Assembly: GCA_022785155.1 (NCBI GenBank)
Contig: JALFRH010000240.1
Location: forward strand, 1-14,344
DNA from: Spirochaetales bacterium
GTDB taxonomy: Bacteria; Spirochaetota; Spirochaetia; Sphaerochaetales; Sphaerochaetaceae
DNA length: 14,344 nucleotides
Reading direction: 5' to 3'
Positions 1-6,843 of this stretch are shown in pieces (positions within the stretch are counted from its first letter, which is position 1; every line of letters begins with the position of its first letter). Under the pieces are notes generated by a model. It was not told the origin of the DNA, did not search any database, and worked only from the letters and a program-made list of their open reading frames with translations. Made by a program: the position numbers and the translations under genes.

Positions 1-275
1 TCGCCGCCTTTGCAATACTCTTCGCCCTTTATGGCTTTGTATTCGCCCTTTCCTATGATCTCTCAATATTCCATGGAGCGGAGGGTGCTAAAGACAGACA
101 TAAAAGAATGGTTATACATGAGGTGCTACTTACTTTAGGAACAATCATAGGAAGTCTTGTGGGAGGTTTTGTCTACCAGTACTTCTCCTTCAAGACTTTG
201 GTTCTCACTATATCCATTCTCTCTGTGGTCATTGTGGTAATTGAAGCCTTGGCTCTTTCCATAAAGAGAGAATAG
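1..275 (+). CDS. MFS-type transporter, C-terminal fragment
   Basis: The reading frame is open from the window edge to a TAG at 273-275 and gives about 90 residues, so the N-terminal part lies outside the window. It shows three hydrophobic segments, at about residues 1-23, 41-62 and 63-86. A charged loop with DRHKRMVIHE separates the first from the second. A basic loop with an invariant-looking Arg/His-Glu ahead of a Gly-rich helix (LGTIIGSLVGG) is typical of the last helices of major facilitator superfamily permeases. The protein would sit in the inner membrane. The substrate cannot be told from this fragment. It ends 42 bp before the next gene with no hairpin between them, so the two could be co-transcribed. 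Another polytopic membrane family cannot be ruled out. Confidence 0.6.
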   Translation, partial: AAFAILFALYGFVFALSYDLSIFHGAEGAKDRHKRMVIHEVLLTLGTIIGSLVGGFVYQYFSFKTLVLTISILSVVIVVIEALALSIKRE

Positions 276-279
276 TCAA

Positions 280-308
280 TTGCACTTTTATTTGCTTTTG
301 GGTAAAGT
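280..308 (+). promoter_or_regulatory. Possible sigma-70 promoter for the COG2509 gene
   Basis: TTGCAC (280-285) and TAAAGT (303-308) are separated by 17 bp and match the -35 and -10 consensus partially (3/6 and 4/6). If used, transcription would start about 3 nt before the ATG at 318, which would make a nearly leaderless mRNA. The matches are weak, and read-through from the upstream transporter gene is an alternative. Confidence 0.25.
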
Positions 309-317
309 TCAAAATAT

Positions 318-1688
318 ATGAAATACGATTGCGCAATTATTGGAGCAGGCCCAGGAGGAATATTTACAGCCTTTGAGCTTGTCCGTCTTAAACCAAAGCT
401 GAAAATCTGTATTCTGGAAGTAGGAAATCCTCTTGAAAAGAGAAAGTGCCCTATAGATGGAGTGAAGATCAAAGGCTGTATCAATTGTCCTACCTGTGCC
501 ATTATGAACGGTTTCGGAGGTGCAGGTGCCTTCAGTGATGGTAAGTATAATATCACCAATGAGTTTGGAGGAAATCTCCACCAGTACATTGGAAAGAAGG
601 AAGCCATAGAGTTGATGAGATATGTAGATACCATCAACTGTAAGTATGGTGGAGATAAGACCAAGCTGTACTCCACAGCTTCTTCAGCCTTCAAGACAAA
701 GTGTCTTCAGAACGGCCTTCATCTTCTTGATGCCTCCGTCCGTCACCTTGGGACTGATATCAACTATGAGGTGTTGGAGAACCTATATGCCCACTTGAAG
801 GATAAGGTGGAGTTCCATTTCCTTACCAGGGTGGAACACGTTGAAAAGACTGAAGACGGTTACCATATCATTACAAACAAAGGCGACTTTGATGCGACTA
901 AATGCGTTATAAGCGTAGGCCGCAGCGGCAGCAAGTGGATGGAGACGGTTTCAAAGGAACTTGAAATCGAAACCAGAAGCAATAGAGTGGATATCGGTGT
1001 AAGGGTAGAGTTGCCGGCGGAGATCTTCAAGCATATTACAGACGACCTGTATGAAAGCAAGATTGTCTATAAGACAGAGAAGTATCAGGATCTGGTGAGA
1101 ACTTTCTGTATGAATCCTTATGGCGCTGTAGTCAACGAAAACACAAATGGTATCGTCACTGTCAACGGCCACAGTTATGAAGATAAGGAAAAGCAGACTG
1201 ATAATACAAACTTCGCACTTCTTGTATCAAAACACTTTACCGAGCCTTTCAATGATTCCAACTCTTATGGTGAATCCATCGCAAGACTCTCCAATATGCT
1301 TGGAGGCGGAGTCATGGTACAGCGCTTCGGAGATCTAATAAGGGGACAGCGCTCCACAGAGAAGAGAATATCCAAGAGTTTCATAGTGCCTACTCTTCCT
1401 GCAACTCCAGGAGATTTGTCACTTGTCATGCCAAAGAGAATCCTGGATGGTATAATCGAGATGATATATGCCCTGGATAAGATAGCTCCTGGAACTGCAA
1501 ATGACGATACGCTCTTATATGGAGTTGAAGTCAAGTTCTATAATATGGAGGTCTCCATTGACAATAATCTGGAGACAAGACACAAAGGCTTGTTTGTAAT
1601 CGGGGACTGCAGCGGGGTGACCCACTCCCTCTCCCATGCCTCGGCATCAGGCGTCTTTGTTGCAAGACACCTTGCAGAGGTCCTGTAA
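318..1688 (+). CDS. FAD-dependent oxidoreductase, COG2509 family
   Basis: This 456-residue protein is a Rossmann-type flavoprotein. The dinucleotide-binding GAGPGG lies at residues 9-14. A family-typical block GFGGAGAFSDGK lies at 65-76, and a C-terminal FAD-contact segment (GLFVIGDCSGVTHSLS onward) lies near 425-450. Length and layout fit the uncharacterised FAD-dependent dehydrogenases of COG2509; no physiological substrate is established that I know of. Four cysteines (C44, C54, C57, C60) sit just before the GFGGAG block in the spacing CX9CX2CX2C and may bind a metal or iron-sulfur cluster (inference). The ATG start is fixed by the Rossmann motif beginning at residue 5. No good Shine-Dalgarno precedes it; GGTAAAG at 301-307 is the nearest purine-rich stretch. 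There is no signal peptide, so a cytoplasmic location is expected. The gene ends at a strong terminator and is probably independent of the aconitase operon. Confidence 0.85.
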   Translation: MKYDCAIIGAGPGGIFTAFELVRLKPKLKICILEVGNPLEKRKCPIDGVKIKGCINCPTCAIMNGFGGAGAFSDGKYNITNEFGGNLHQYIGKKEAIELMRYVDTINCKYGGDKTKLYSTASSAFKTKCLQNGLHLLDASVRHLGTDINYEVLENLYAHLKDKVEFHFLTRVEHVEKTEDGYHIITNKGDFDATKCVISVGRSGSKWMETVSKELEIETRSNRVDIGVRVELPAEIFKHITDDLYESKIVYKTEKYQDLVRTFCMNPYGAVVNENTNGIVTVNGHSYEDKEKQTDNTNFALLVSKHFTEPFNDSNSYGESIARLSNMLGGGVMVQRFGDLIRGQRSTEKRISKSFIVPTLPATPGDLSLVMPKRILDGIIEMIYALDKIAPGTANDDTLLYGVEVKFYNMEVSIDNNLETRHKGLFVIGDCSGVTHSLSHASASGVFVARHLAEVL

Positions 1689-1696
1689 AGGCTTGG

Positions 1697-1725
1697 ATGG
1701 TGGCAAATCAGCCACCGTTTTTTTT
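1697..1725 (+). terminator. Rho-independent terminator after the COG2509 gene
   Basis: The perfect arms GGTGGC (1699-1704) and GCCACC (1711-1716) enclose a 6-nt loop. The stem extends outward by a G-T and an A-T pair and is followed by eight consecutive T (1718-1725). It lies 8 nt after the stop codon and separates the flavoprotein gene from the aconitase operon. Confidence 0.92.
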
Positions 1726-1733
1726 GTATTGCC

Positions 1734-1762
1734 TTGTTCCTATGTTTAAAAAGAAGTAAATT
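1734..1762 (+). promoter_or_regulatory. Possible promoter of the acn-icd operon
   Basis: TTGTTC (1734-1739) and TAAATT (1757-1762) are separated by exactly 17 bp, just after the upstream terminator and before the aconitase Shine-Dalgarno. A promoter is expected in this 55-bp gap because the upstream gene is terminated. The hexamers are only moderate matches, and the implied leader is very short. Confidence 0.3.
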
Positions 1763-1780
1763 GTCTCCAAGGTGGTAATT

Positions 1781-3706
1781 ATGGGAAAGACAATGTGTTA
1801 CAAGATCCTCTCCGCCCATCTCATGGATGGTAGACTTGAACAGGGAGAGACAATCACTGTCAAAATCGATCAGACTCTTACTCAGGATGCAACAGGTACA
1901 ATGGCCTATCTTCAGTTTGAAGCCATCGGGCTGGACAAAGTCAAGAATGAGCTTGCCGTAAGTTATGTCGACCATAACACAGTGCAAGTTGGTTTCGAAA
2001 ACTTCGACGACCACGAATACTTGAGGACTGTAGCCAATGAGAAGGGCGTCATATTCTCCAGAGCTGGAAACGGCATATGCCATCAGGTGCACTTGGAAAG
2101 ATTTGCACTTCCTGGAAAGACCCTTATAGGCTCCGACTCCCATACTCCTACAGCAGGTGGAGTAGGTTCCTTCTCCTTCGGTGCCGGTGGCTTGGATGTA
2201 GCTTTGGCCATGGCAGGGGTTGGATACACAATGGTTGCCCCCAAGGTCATAAACATTGTCCTGAAAGGTAAACTCAGACCCTTTGTCAGTGCAAAGGACG
2301 TAATTCTCAAGGTCCTTTCAAAATATGGAGTAAATGGAAACGTAAACAAAGTATTCGAGTATACAGGAGAGGGAGTAAAGACCCTCAGCGTTCCTGAAAG
2401 GGCCACCATCACCAATATGGGTGCAGAGTGTGGTGTCACCACATCTCTTTTCCCTTCAGACGAAGTCACATATTCCTTCCTTAAGGGACAGAAGAGGGAA
2501 GAGGGCTGGGTTGAGCTTTCTGCAGATGAAGATGCCGTCTATGACGATAGATATGAAATCGACCTGTCGACTCTCGAGCCTCTTGCCGCATGCCCGCACT
2601 CCCCAGGTAATATAAAGAGCGTAGAAAGCCTTAAGGGAATGAAAATAAACCAGGTTCTCATCGGCAGCTGCACAAATAGCAGTTACTACGACTTGAGAAA
2701 GGTTGCAAAGATTCTTGAAGGAAAGAGAGTCGCTGAAACTGTATCTTTGGGTATAGCCCCGGGTTCAAGGGCTGTGTTTGAGATGATCGCGGCAGATGGA
2801 ACATTGGAGACACTTATTAAGGCTGGAGCCAGAATACTTGAAAGTGCCTGCGGTTTTTGTATCGGCAACCACCAGTCACCTGGAACAGACAGCGTTTCCT
2901 TGAGGACAAACAACAGAAACTTCGAAGGCAGAAGCGGCACTAAGAGTGCAAAAGTCTATCTGGTAAGCCCTGAGACTGCAGCTTGGAGCGCAATCAAGGG
3001 GGAGTTCTCCAATCCTTTGGAAAGCGATTGTGATATTGAGAGTGTACAATATACAGACTCATTTATTATTGATGACTCCATGTTCATATATCCAGGAAAG
3101 AAATCAGAGGGAATAAAGAGAGGACCGAATATCGGAGAACCTCCGAGAAATACTGCCCTTCCTTCTTCTTTGAAAGGCTCTCTTTGGATAAAGGTCGGAG
3201 ATAAGATCACTACAGACCATATCATGCCTGCCGGTCAGTATTTGAAATATAGATCCAATATCCCCAGATATAGCCAGGTTGTCTTCAATCCTGTGGATCC
3301 AGAGTTCGCCACCCGTGCAGCGTCTTTAAGGGACAAGGGGGAGAATGGTTTTATCGTCGCCGGCACTTCCTATGGCCAGGGCTCCAGCAGGGAGCATGCC
3401 GCCATCTGTCCTATGTATCTGGGGGTAAAGGCTGTTGTTGCTGTATCCATAGAGAGAATACATCAGGCTAATCTCTGTAACTTCGGCATACTTCCTCTCC
3501 TCTTTGAAAATCCAGAGGATTACCAGTTGCTGCAGCAGGGTGATGAACTGGAAATCAGCGATGTATATTCTTCCCTTGAAAAGGGTAAGTTTACATTGCA
3601 CGATATTACGACGGGTAAGGATATTCCTCTCGTGCTGTTTGCTCAGGATGCTCAGAAGAAGACTCTTCTCTGTGGTGGAAGATTAAACGAAATAAAGGGT
3701 AACTAA
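1781..3706 (+). CDS. acn: Aconitate hydratase (Aquifex-type, monomeric)
   Basis: This 641-residue enzyme interconverts citrate and isocitrate using a [4Fe-4S] cluster. The three cluster cysteines are visible: C297 in LIGSCTNS, then C357 and C360 in CGFCIGNHQSPG. Other family landmarks are DQTLTQDATG (about 30-39), GSDSHTPTAGG (117-127), TTDHIMPAGQY (477-487) in the C-terminal swivel domain, and YGQGSSREHAA (531-541) with the catalytic Ser. The length fits the short 'Aquifex type' aconitase better than the 850-900 residue AcnA/AcnB. CGFCIGN, rather than CGPCIG, also fits that subgroup as I remember it. I place the start at ATG 1781 because AAGGTGG (1769-1775) lies just upstream; an in-frame GTG at 1772 lies inside that Shine-Dalgarno. 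It is the first gene of an operon: the stop abuts the icd start with no gap. It should act in the cytoplasm, with isocitrate dehydrogenase, in 2-oxoglutarate supply. Confidence 0.95.
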   Translation: MGKTMCYKILSAHLMDGRLEQGETITVKIDQTLTQDATGTMAYLQFEAIGLDKVKNELAVSYVDHNTVQVGFENFDDHEYLRTVANEKGVIFSRAGNGICHQVHLERFALPGKTLIGSDSHTPTAGGVGSFSFGAGGLDVALAMAGVGYTMVAPKVINIVLKGKLRPFVSAKDVILKVLSKYGVNGNVNKVFEYTGEGVKTLSVPERATITNMGAECGVTTSLFPSDEVTYSFLKGQKREEGWVELSADEDAVYDDRYEIDLSTLEPLAACPHSPGNIKSVESLKGMKINQVLIGSCTNSSYYDLRKVAKILEGKRVAETVSLGIAPGSRAVFEMIAADGTLETLIKAGARILESACGFCIGNHQSPGTDSVSLRTNNRNFEGRSGTKSAKVYLVSPETAAWSAIKGEFSNPLESDCDIESVQYTDSFIIDDSMFIYPGKKSEGIKRGPNIGEPPRNTALPSSLKGSLWIKVGDKITTDHIMPAGQYLKYRSNIPRYSQVVFNPVDPEFATRAASLRDKGENGFIVAGTSYGQGSSREHAAICPMYLGVKAVVAVSIERIHQANLCNFGILPLLFENPEDYQLLQQGDELEISDVYSSLEKGKFTLHDITTGKDIPLVLFAQDAQKKTLLCGGRLNEIKGN

Positions 3707-4939
3707 ATGGAAAAGATTGAAATGAAGACTCCTTTGGTGGAGATTGACGGCGATGAAATGACAAGAATCATCTGGAAGATGATAAAAGACGAACTGCTTT
3801 ATCCATTTATTGACCTGAAGACTGAATATTATGACCTTGGTTTGAAAAATAGGGATAATACTGATGACCAGGTGACGGTAGAGAGTGCAGAGGCCATCAA
3901 GCGTCTTGGGGTAGGTGTAAAGTGTGCAACAATTACTCCCAATGAAGATAGGATGAGCGAATACAATTTGAAGAAGAAGTGGAAGAGCCCCAACGGAACC
4001 ATCAGGGCGATTCTTGATGGAACCGTATTCAGAGCTCCCATCGTCACTCCATCCATCCACCCAAGTGTAAAGAGTTGGAAAAAGCCTATAACCATTGCCC
4101 GTCATGCCTATGGGGATATATATAAGGCCACAGAGTTCAGGATTCCTGGTGAAGGCAAGGCCGAGCTGGTGTTTACGGACAAGGAAGGAAAGGAAACAAG
4201 GGAGACCATCTATGACTTCGAGTGCCCGGGAGTCCTTATGGGACAGTACAACAAAGACTCCTCAATTTCTTCCTTTGCCAGATCCTGCTTCAATTATGCT
4301 CTTTCTACAAAGCAGGATCTTTGGTTCAGTGCAAAAGATACCATAAGTAAGAAGTACGATGAGACGTTCAAGCTCACTTTTCAGAAAATCTATGACGAAG
4401 AGTATAAGGAAAAGTTTGAAGACAAGGGCATCAAATACTTCTATACCCTCATTGACGATGCTGTAGCCAGAGTCATCAGGAGTGAAGGTGGCTTTGTATG
4501 GGCTCTGAAGAACTATGATGGTGATGTCATGAGCGACATGGTCTCCACAGCCTTCGGTTCCTTGGCTATGATGACCAGCGTACTCTCTTCTCCTGATGGA
4601 TACTACGAGTATGAAGCGGCACATGGAACTGTGACACGTCACTATTACCGTTACCTGAAGGGTGAGGTCACTTCAACAAACCCGATGGCTACCATCTTTG
4701 CCTGGACCGGGGCATTGAGAAAGAGGGGTGAACTTGATGATATCCTATCTCTTGTTTCCTTCGCCTCCAACATGGAGAAGGCGGCCTTGGATACAATTGA
4801 AGATGGAATCATGACAAAGGATCTGTCTTCTCTTGTAGATGGTGGAGTCACTGTAAGTGGTAAGAGTGTGAAGACTGTAGACACAAGTACATTCTTGAAG
4901 GCCATAAAAGAAAAGTATCAGGAGAATGCTGCCCTTTGA
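3707..4939 (+). CDS. icd: NADP-dependent isocitrate dehydrogenase, eukaryote-like type
   Basis: This 410-residue enzyme oxidatively decarboxylates isocitrate to 2-oxoglutarate. The sequence is collinear with human cytosolic IDH1 rather than with E. coli Icd. Conserved landmarks are GDEMTRIIW (15-23), VGVKCATITP (69-78), SPNGT (94-98), R132 in ARHAYGD (the position mutated in human tumours), the metal ligands in LIDD (249-252) and YDGDVMSD (270-277), and EAAHGTVTRHY (303-313). The R311/H312 pair matches the NADP 2'-phosphate contacts of IDH1, so NADP specificity is predicted. The ATG directly follows the aconitase TAA, and its ribosome site AAAGGG (3694-3699) lies inside the acn gene, so translation is probably coupled. 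Its stop overlaps the start of the next gene by 4 nt. With aconitase it forms the isocitrate-to-2-oxoglutarate step of a partial TCA pathway. Confidence 0.96.
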   Translation: MEKIEMKTPLVEIDGDEMTRIIWKMIKDELLYPFIDLKTEYYDLGLKNRDNTDDQVTVESAEAIKRLGVGVKCATITPNEDRMSEYNLKKKWKSPNGTIRAILDGTVFRAPIVTPSIHPSVKSWKKPITIARHAYGDIYKATEFRIPGEGKAELVFTDKEGKETRETIYDFECPGVLMGQYNKDSSISSFARSCFNYALSTKQDLWFSAKDTISKKYDETFKLTFQKIYDEEYKEKFEDKGIKYFYTLIDDAVARVIRSEGGFVWALKNYDGDVMSDMVSTAFGSLAMMTSVLSSPDGYYEYEAAHGTVTRHYYRYLKGEVTSTNPMATIFAWTGALRKRGELDDILSLVSFASNMEKAALDTIEDGIMTKDLSSLVDGGVTVSGKSVKTVDTSTFLKAIKEKYQENAAL

Positions 4940-6069
4940 ATCGGAATGAAGACTATAAAAAAGAGATAGTATCGTCCTTTTTGGCCATTGTGCTTATTCT
5001 CGCCCTCCTTCTATATGGAGAGAGGATATCCGGAGTGTTGGGTTTTATAACCAATGTCCTGAAGCCCTTTATCATAGGTGGTGCAATGGCTTATGTCTTG
5101 AACCTTCCCATGTCTTTCATAGAGAAGAGACTACTCTTCTTTATGAAGGGGAAGGGTGAGAAACTGAAGAGGGTGTTTTCAATAATACTATCTCTTCTAT
5201 TTGTGTTTTTTCTTATTTTCCTCTTGCTGATTACTGTTATTCCAGAGTTGATCTCCGCTTTGGACAACATAATAAAGGATGCTCCTGTAGCCTTTGGGAG
5301 GCTGAGTACCTTTCTCGATAAGTATGTTTTTTCGTTTTTCAATGAAAGCCAGGAATACTCGGGTATTTTGGAAGACAACTTGGAGACCTTGGTGGGCAAA
5401 GTCCTTCCTTCCCTAAAGAATGGACTGGGTGCCTTTCTCTCATCCACCTTCAGCGTTGCCGGCCAAGTGGTCAGTTCCGTGGCCTCCTTCTTCGTTTCCC
5501 TTATTTTCTCCATCTATCTTTTGGGAGAAAAGGAGAGGTTGGGAAGGCAGCTGAAAACCTTGGAGAGGGCATATGTATCGGAGAAGGCAGGGAGGAGGAT
5601 CCACCATTTTTTGGATGTTCTCCACAATAGTTTTTCTTCCTTCATTACAGGTCAGTGCCTTGAAGCAATAATACTTGGACTTATATTTATTGTGCTGTTG
5701 TCAATAATAAGGATGCCATACGCAGTGATGATAGGAGTGGTGGTAATGTTCTCGGCTCTTCTACCTATAGTGGGAGCTTTCATCGCCTGTTTTATAGGTT
5801 CCTTCCTTATTCTTTTGGAAAGCCCTGTAAAAGCCTTGGTCTTTGTTATTGTCTTTCTTGTTGTCCAGCAATTGGAGAATAATCTCATATATCCGCGGGT
5901 AGTCGGGTCTTCCATAGGTCTTCCTGCCATTTGGGTCTTTGTTGCCGTAACTTTTGGAGGAAGCTTATTCGGAGTATTGGGAATGCTTGTCTTCATTCCC
6001 CTCTTTTCCACTTTCTACACTCTTATCAAGGAAGACGCAAATAATAGGATTGAAAGGAAAGGGAGTTGA
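4936..6069 (+). CDS. AI-2E family transporter / permease (PF01594)
   Basis: This 377-residue polytopic membrane protein has hydrophobic segments at about 12-27, 32-57, 81-104, 172-197, 240-259, 261-296, 298-312 and 328-365. It also has the family signature QQLENNLIYPRVVG (311-324) followed by a Gly/Pro-rich stretch (SSIGLPAIW). The soluble, helical region at about 105-170 and the short charged C-terminus fit AI-2E (formerly UPF0118) proteins. Members include E. coli TqsA and proposed Na+/H+ antiporters, so the name does not establish AI-2 transport. The start is a TTG that overlaps the icd stop in the sequence TTGA, with AGGAG (4920-4924) 11 nt upstream. No in-frame ATG occurs until residue 51, which would remove the first helix. 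It is the third gene of the acn-icd operon. A role in moving an organic acid or ions linked to this pathway is only a guess. Confidence 0.88.
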   Translation: MNRNEDYKKEIVSSFLAIVLILALLLYGERISGVLGFITNVLKPFIIGGAMAYVLNLPMSFIEKRLLFFMKGKGEKLKRVFSIILSLLFVFFLIFLLLITVIPELISALDNIIKDAPVAFGRLSTFLDKYVFSFFNESQEYSGILEDNLETLVGKVLPSLKNGLGAFLSSTFSVAGQVVSSVASFFVSLIFSIYLLGEKERLGRQLKTLERAYVSEKAGRRIHHFLDVLHNSFSSFITGQCLEAIILGLIFIVLLSIIRMPYAVMIGVVVMFSALLPIVGAFIACFIGSFLILLESPVKALVFVIVFLVVQQLENNLIYPRVVGSSIGLPAIWVFVAVTFGGSLFGVLGMLVFIPLFSTFYTLIKEDANNRIERKGS

Positions 6070-6087
6070 CCCCCTTTCTATTTCAAT
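6049..6087. terminator. Long imperfect hairpin at the convergent junction
   Basis: ATTGAAA (6049-6055) pairs with TTTCAAT (6081-6087), and GAAAGGG (6057-6063) pairs with CCCTTTC (6072-6078). A small internal bulge and an 8-nt loop interrupt the structure. It spans the last codons of the AI-2E-family gene and of the facing HAD gene, which are 8 bp apart. Neither side has a U-tract, so it may act as a bidirectional RNA 3'-end or a barrier rather than a canonical terminator. Confidence 0.55.
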
Positions 6088-6761
6088 ATTTCGTCTATGT
6101 GATCATTTGCCCATTTCCAATCCAATAATGGTGCCAGTTTTCCCGTCTCCTCCAGATTCATTCCAGGGCTCTTGATGCCGTAGACTCGTCTAAAGCCTGC
6201 TCCAAGAGCGGATTTCAAGCCTCCGGGAGCGTCCTCAAAGGCAATGCATTCTTCTCCTTTGAATCCTCCGAGACCTTGGGTGTAGATGTAGATGTCCGGA
6301 GCAGGCTTTGATGGTATATCGTTACGACCTGCAACAATGTCATCTATATTGAAGTAATGGTCCAACTTAAGGTTCCTTATATACCAATCCATATTCATCT
6401 TTGGGGCGGAAGAAGCAATCATGACCCTGACATTTCTTTCTTTACACTTCTTAATGAAAGAAAGGGCATATTCTTCCAGCTGTATATTTCTTTCAACCAG
6501 GAGTCTAAGGTATATCTCTTCCTTTTCTTCGCTTATTTGGTCAAGTATTTCATCCGTTGCATCCTTGACAATATACTCAGCGCACCTTCTATCTGTCTTT
6601 CCCATCATAGATAGGTATTCTTCCTCTCCAAACTCCTTTCCCCTATATTTTCGGGCAATAATATTCCAAGCGTCTTTATTCTCGTTGTAGTCGAAGAAAA
6701 GAGTACCGTTGAAGTCGAATATTACACACTTCACCCTTTCTTTGCATTCCATTTCTTTCAA
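6078..6761 (-). CDS. HAD-superfamily phosphatase (beta-phosphoglucomutase-like)
   Basis: From the TTG start this is a 227-residue protein with the four HAD motifs in order: DFNGTL (nucleophile D16), IASSAP (S/T motif II, 116-121), SKPAPDIY (Lys of motif III, K152) and AFEDAPGG (acidic motif IV, E176/D177). The all-helical insert at about 25-95 is a C1-type cap, as in phosphoglucomutase- and phosphoglycolate-type HADs. The second Asp of motif I is Asn (D-F-N instead of D-x-D). This changes the general acid/base and could alter or weaken phosphatase activity; relatives with D-x-N-G-T occur. The substrate is unknown. I chose TTG at 6761 because GGGGAGGAAGG (6778-6768) ends 6 nt upstream. ATG at 6752 is possible, and GTG at 6794 lies upstream of the Shine-Dalgarno. 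It lies downstream of gltA but behind that gene's terminator. The stop is 8 bp from the facing stop. Confidence 0.85.
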   Translation of the reverse strand: MKEMECKERVKCVIFDFNGTLFFDYNENKDAWNIIARKYRGKEFGEEEYLSMMGKTDRRCAEYIVKDATDEILDQISEEKEEIYLRLLVERNIQLEEYALSFIKKCKERNVRVMIASSAPKMNMDWYIRNLKLDHYFNIDDIVAGRNDIPSKPAPDIYIYTQGLGGFKGEECIAFEDAPGGLKSALGAGFRRVYGIKSPGMNLEETGKLAPLLDWKWANDHIDEILK

Positions 6762-6782
6762 GTGAATCCTTCCTCCCCGGTA

Positions 6783-6802
6783 ATTATACACCACAATGGT
6801 GT
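6783..6802 (-). promoter_or_regulatory. Candidate promoter/operator for the HAD gene
   Basis: On the minus strand a perfect TATAAT (6788-6783) lies just upstream of the HAD Shine-Dalgarno. Immediately before it, sharing one base, is a perfect 6-3-6 dyad, ACACCA-TTG-TGGTGT (6802-6788). It sits between the gltA terminator and the HAD gene, where a promoter would be needed. No good -35 is visible. The dyad could be a repressor site or a second, weaker hairpin behind the terminator. Confidence 0.35.
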
Positions 6803-6803
6803 T

Positions 6804-6837
6804 TAAAAAACCTGGAACATTATTTCTATGCTCCAGG
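6804..6837 (-). terminator. Rho-independent terminator of citrate synthase
   Basis: Read on the minus strand, CCTGGAGCAT (6837-6828) and ATGTTCCAGG (6820-6811) form a 10-bp stem with one mismatch and a 7-nt loop, followed by TTTTTT (6810-6805). It begins 6 nt after the gltA stop. Confidence 0.9.
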
Positions 6838-6843
6838 ATATGG

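Noticed and set aside
173..694. Antisense open frame of 173 codons over the transporter end and flavoprotein start
   Set aside because: It is a shadow of the sense genes, with no ribosome site and no plausible protein features.
1772..1780. GTG start for aconitase
   Set aside because: The GTG is part of the AAGGTGG ribosome site for ATG 1781.
1538..2143. Antisense open frame of 201 codons spanning the flavoprotein end and aconitase start
   Set aside because: It crosses a terminator and two well-identified genes, has no recognisable domain, and is composed of reverse-complement codon patterns.
4936..6069. Quorum-sensing (AI-2) system
   Set aside because: Only a family-level permease is present; no luxS, lsr or other AI-2 gene is in the window, and the family name does not prove AI-2 transport.
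6762..6794. GTG start for the HAD gene
   Set aside because: It lies inside the dyad next to the -10 box and upstream of the Shine-Dalgarno, so it would probably not be on the mRNA.
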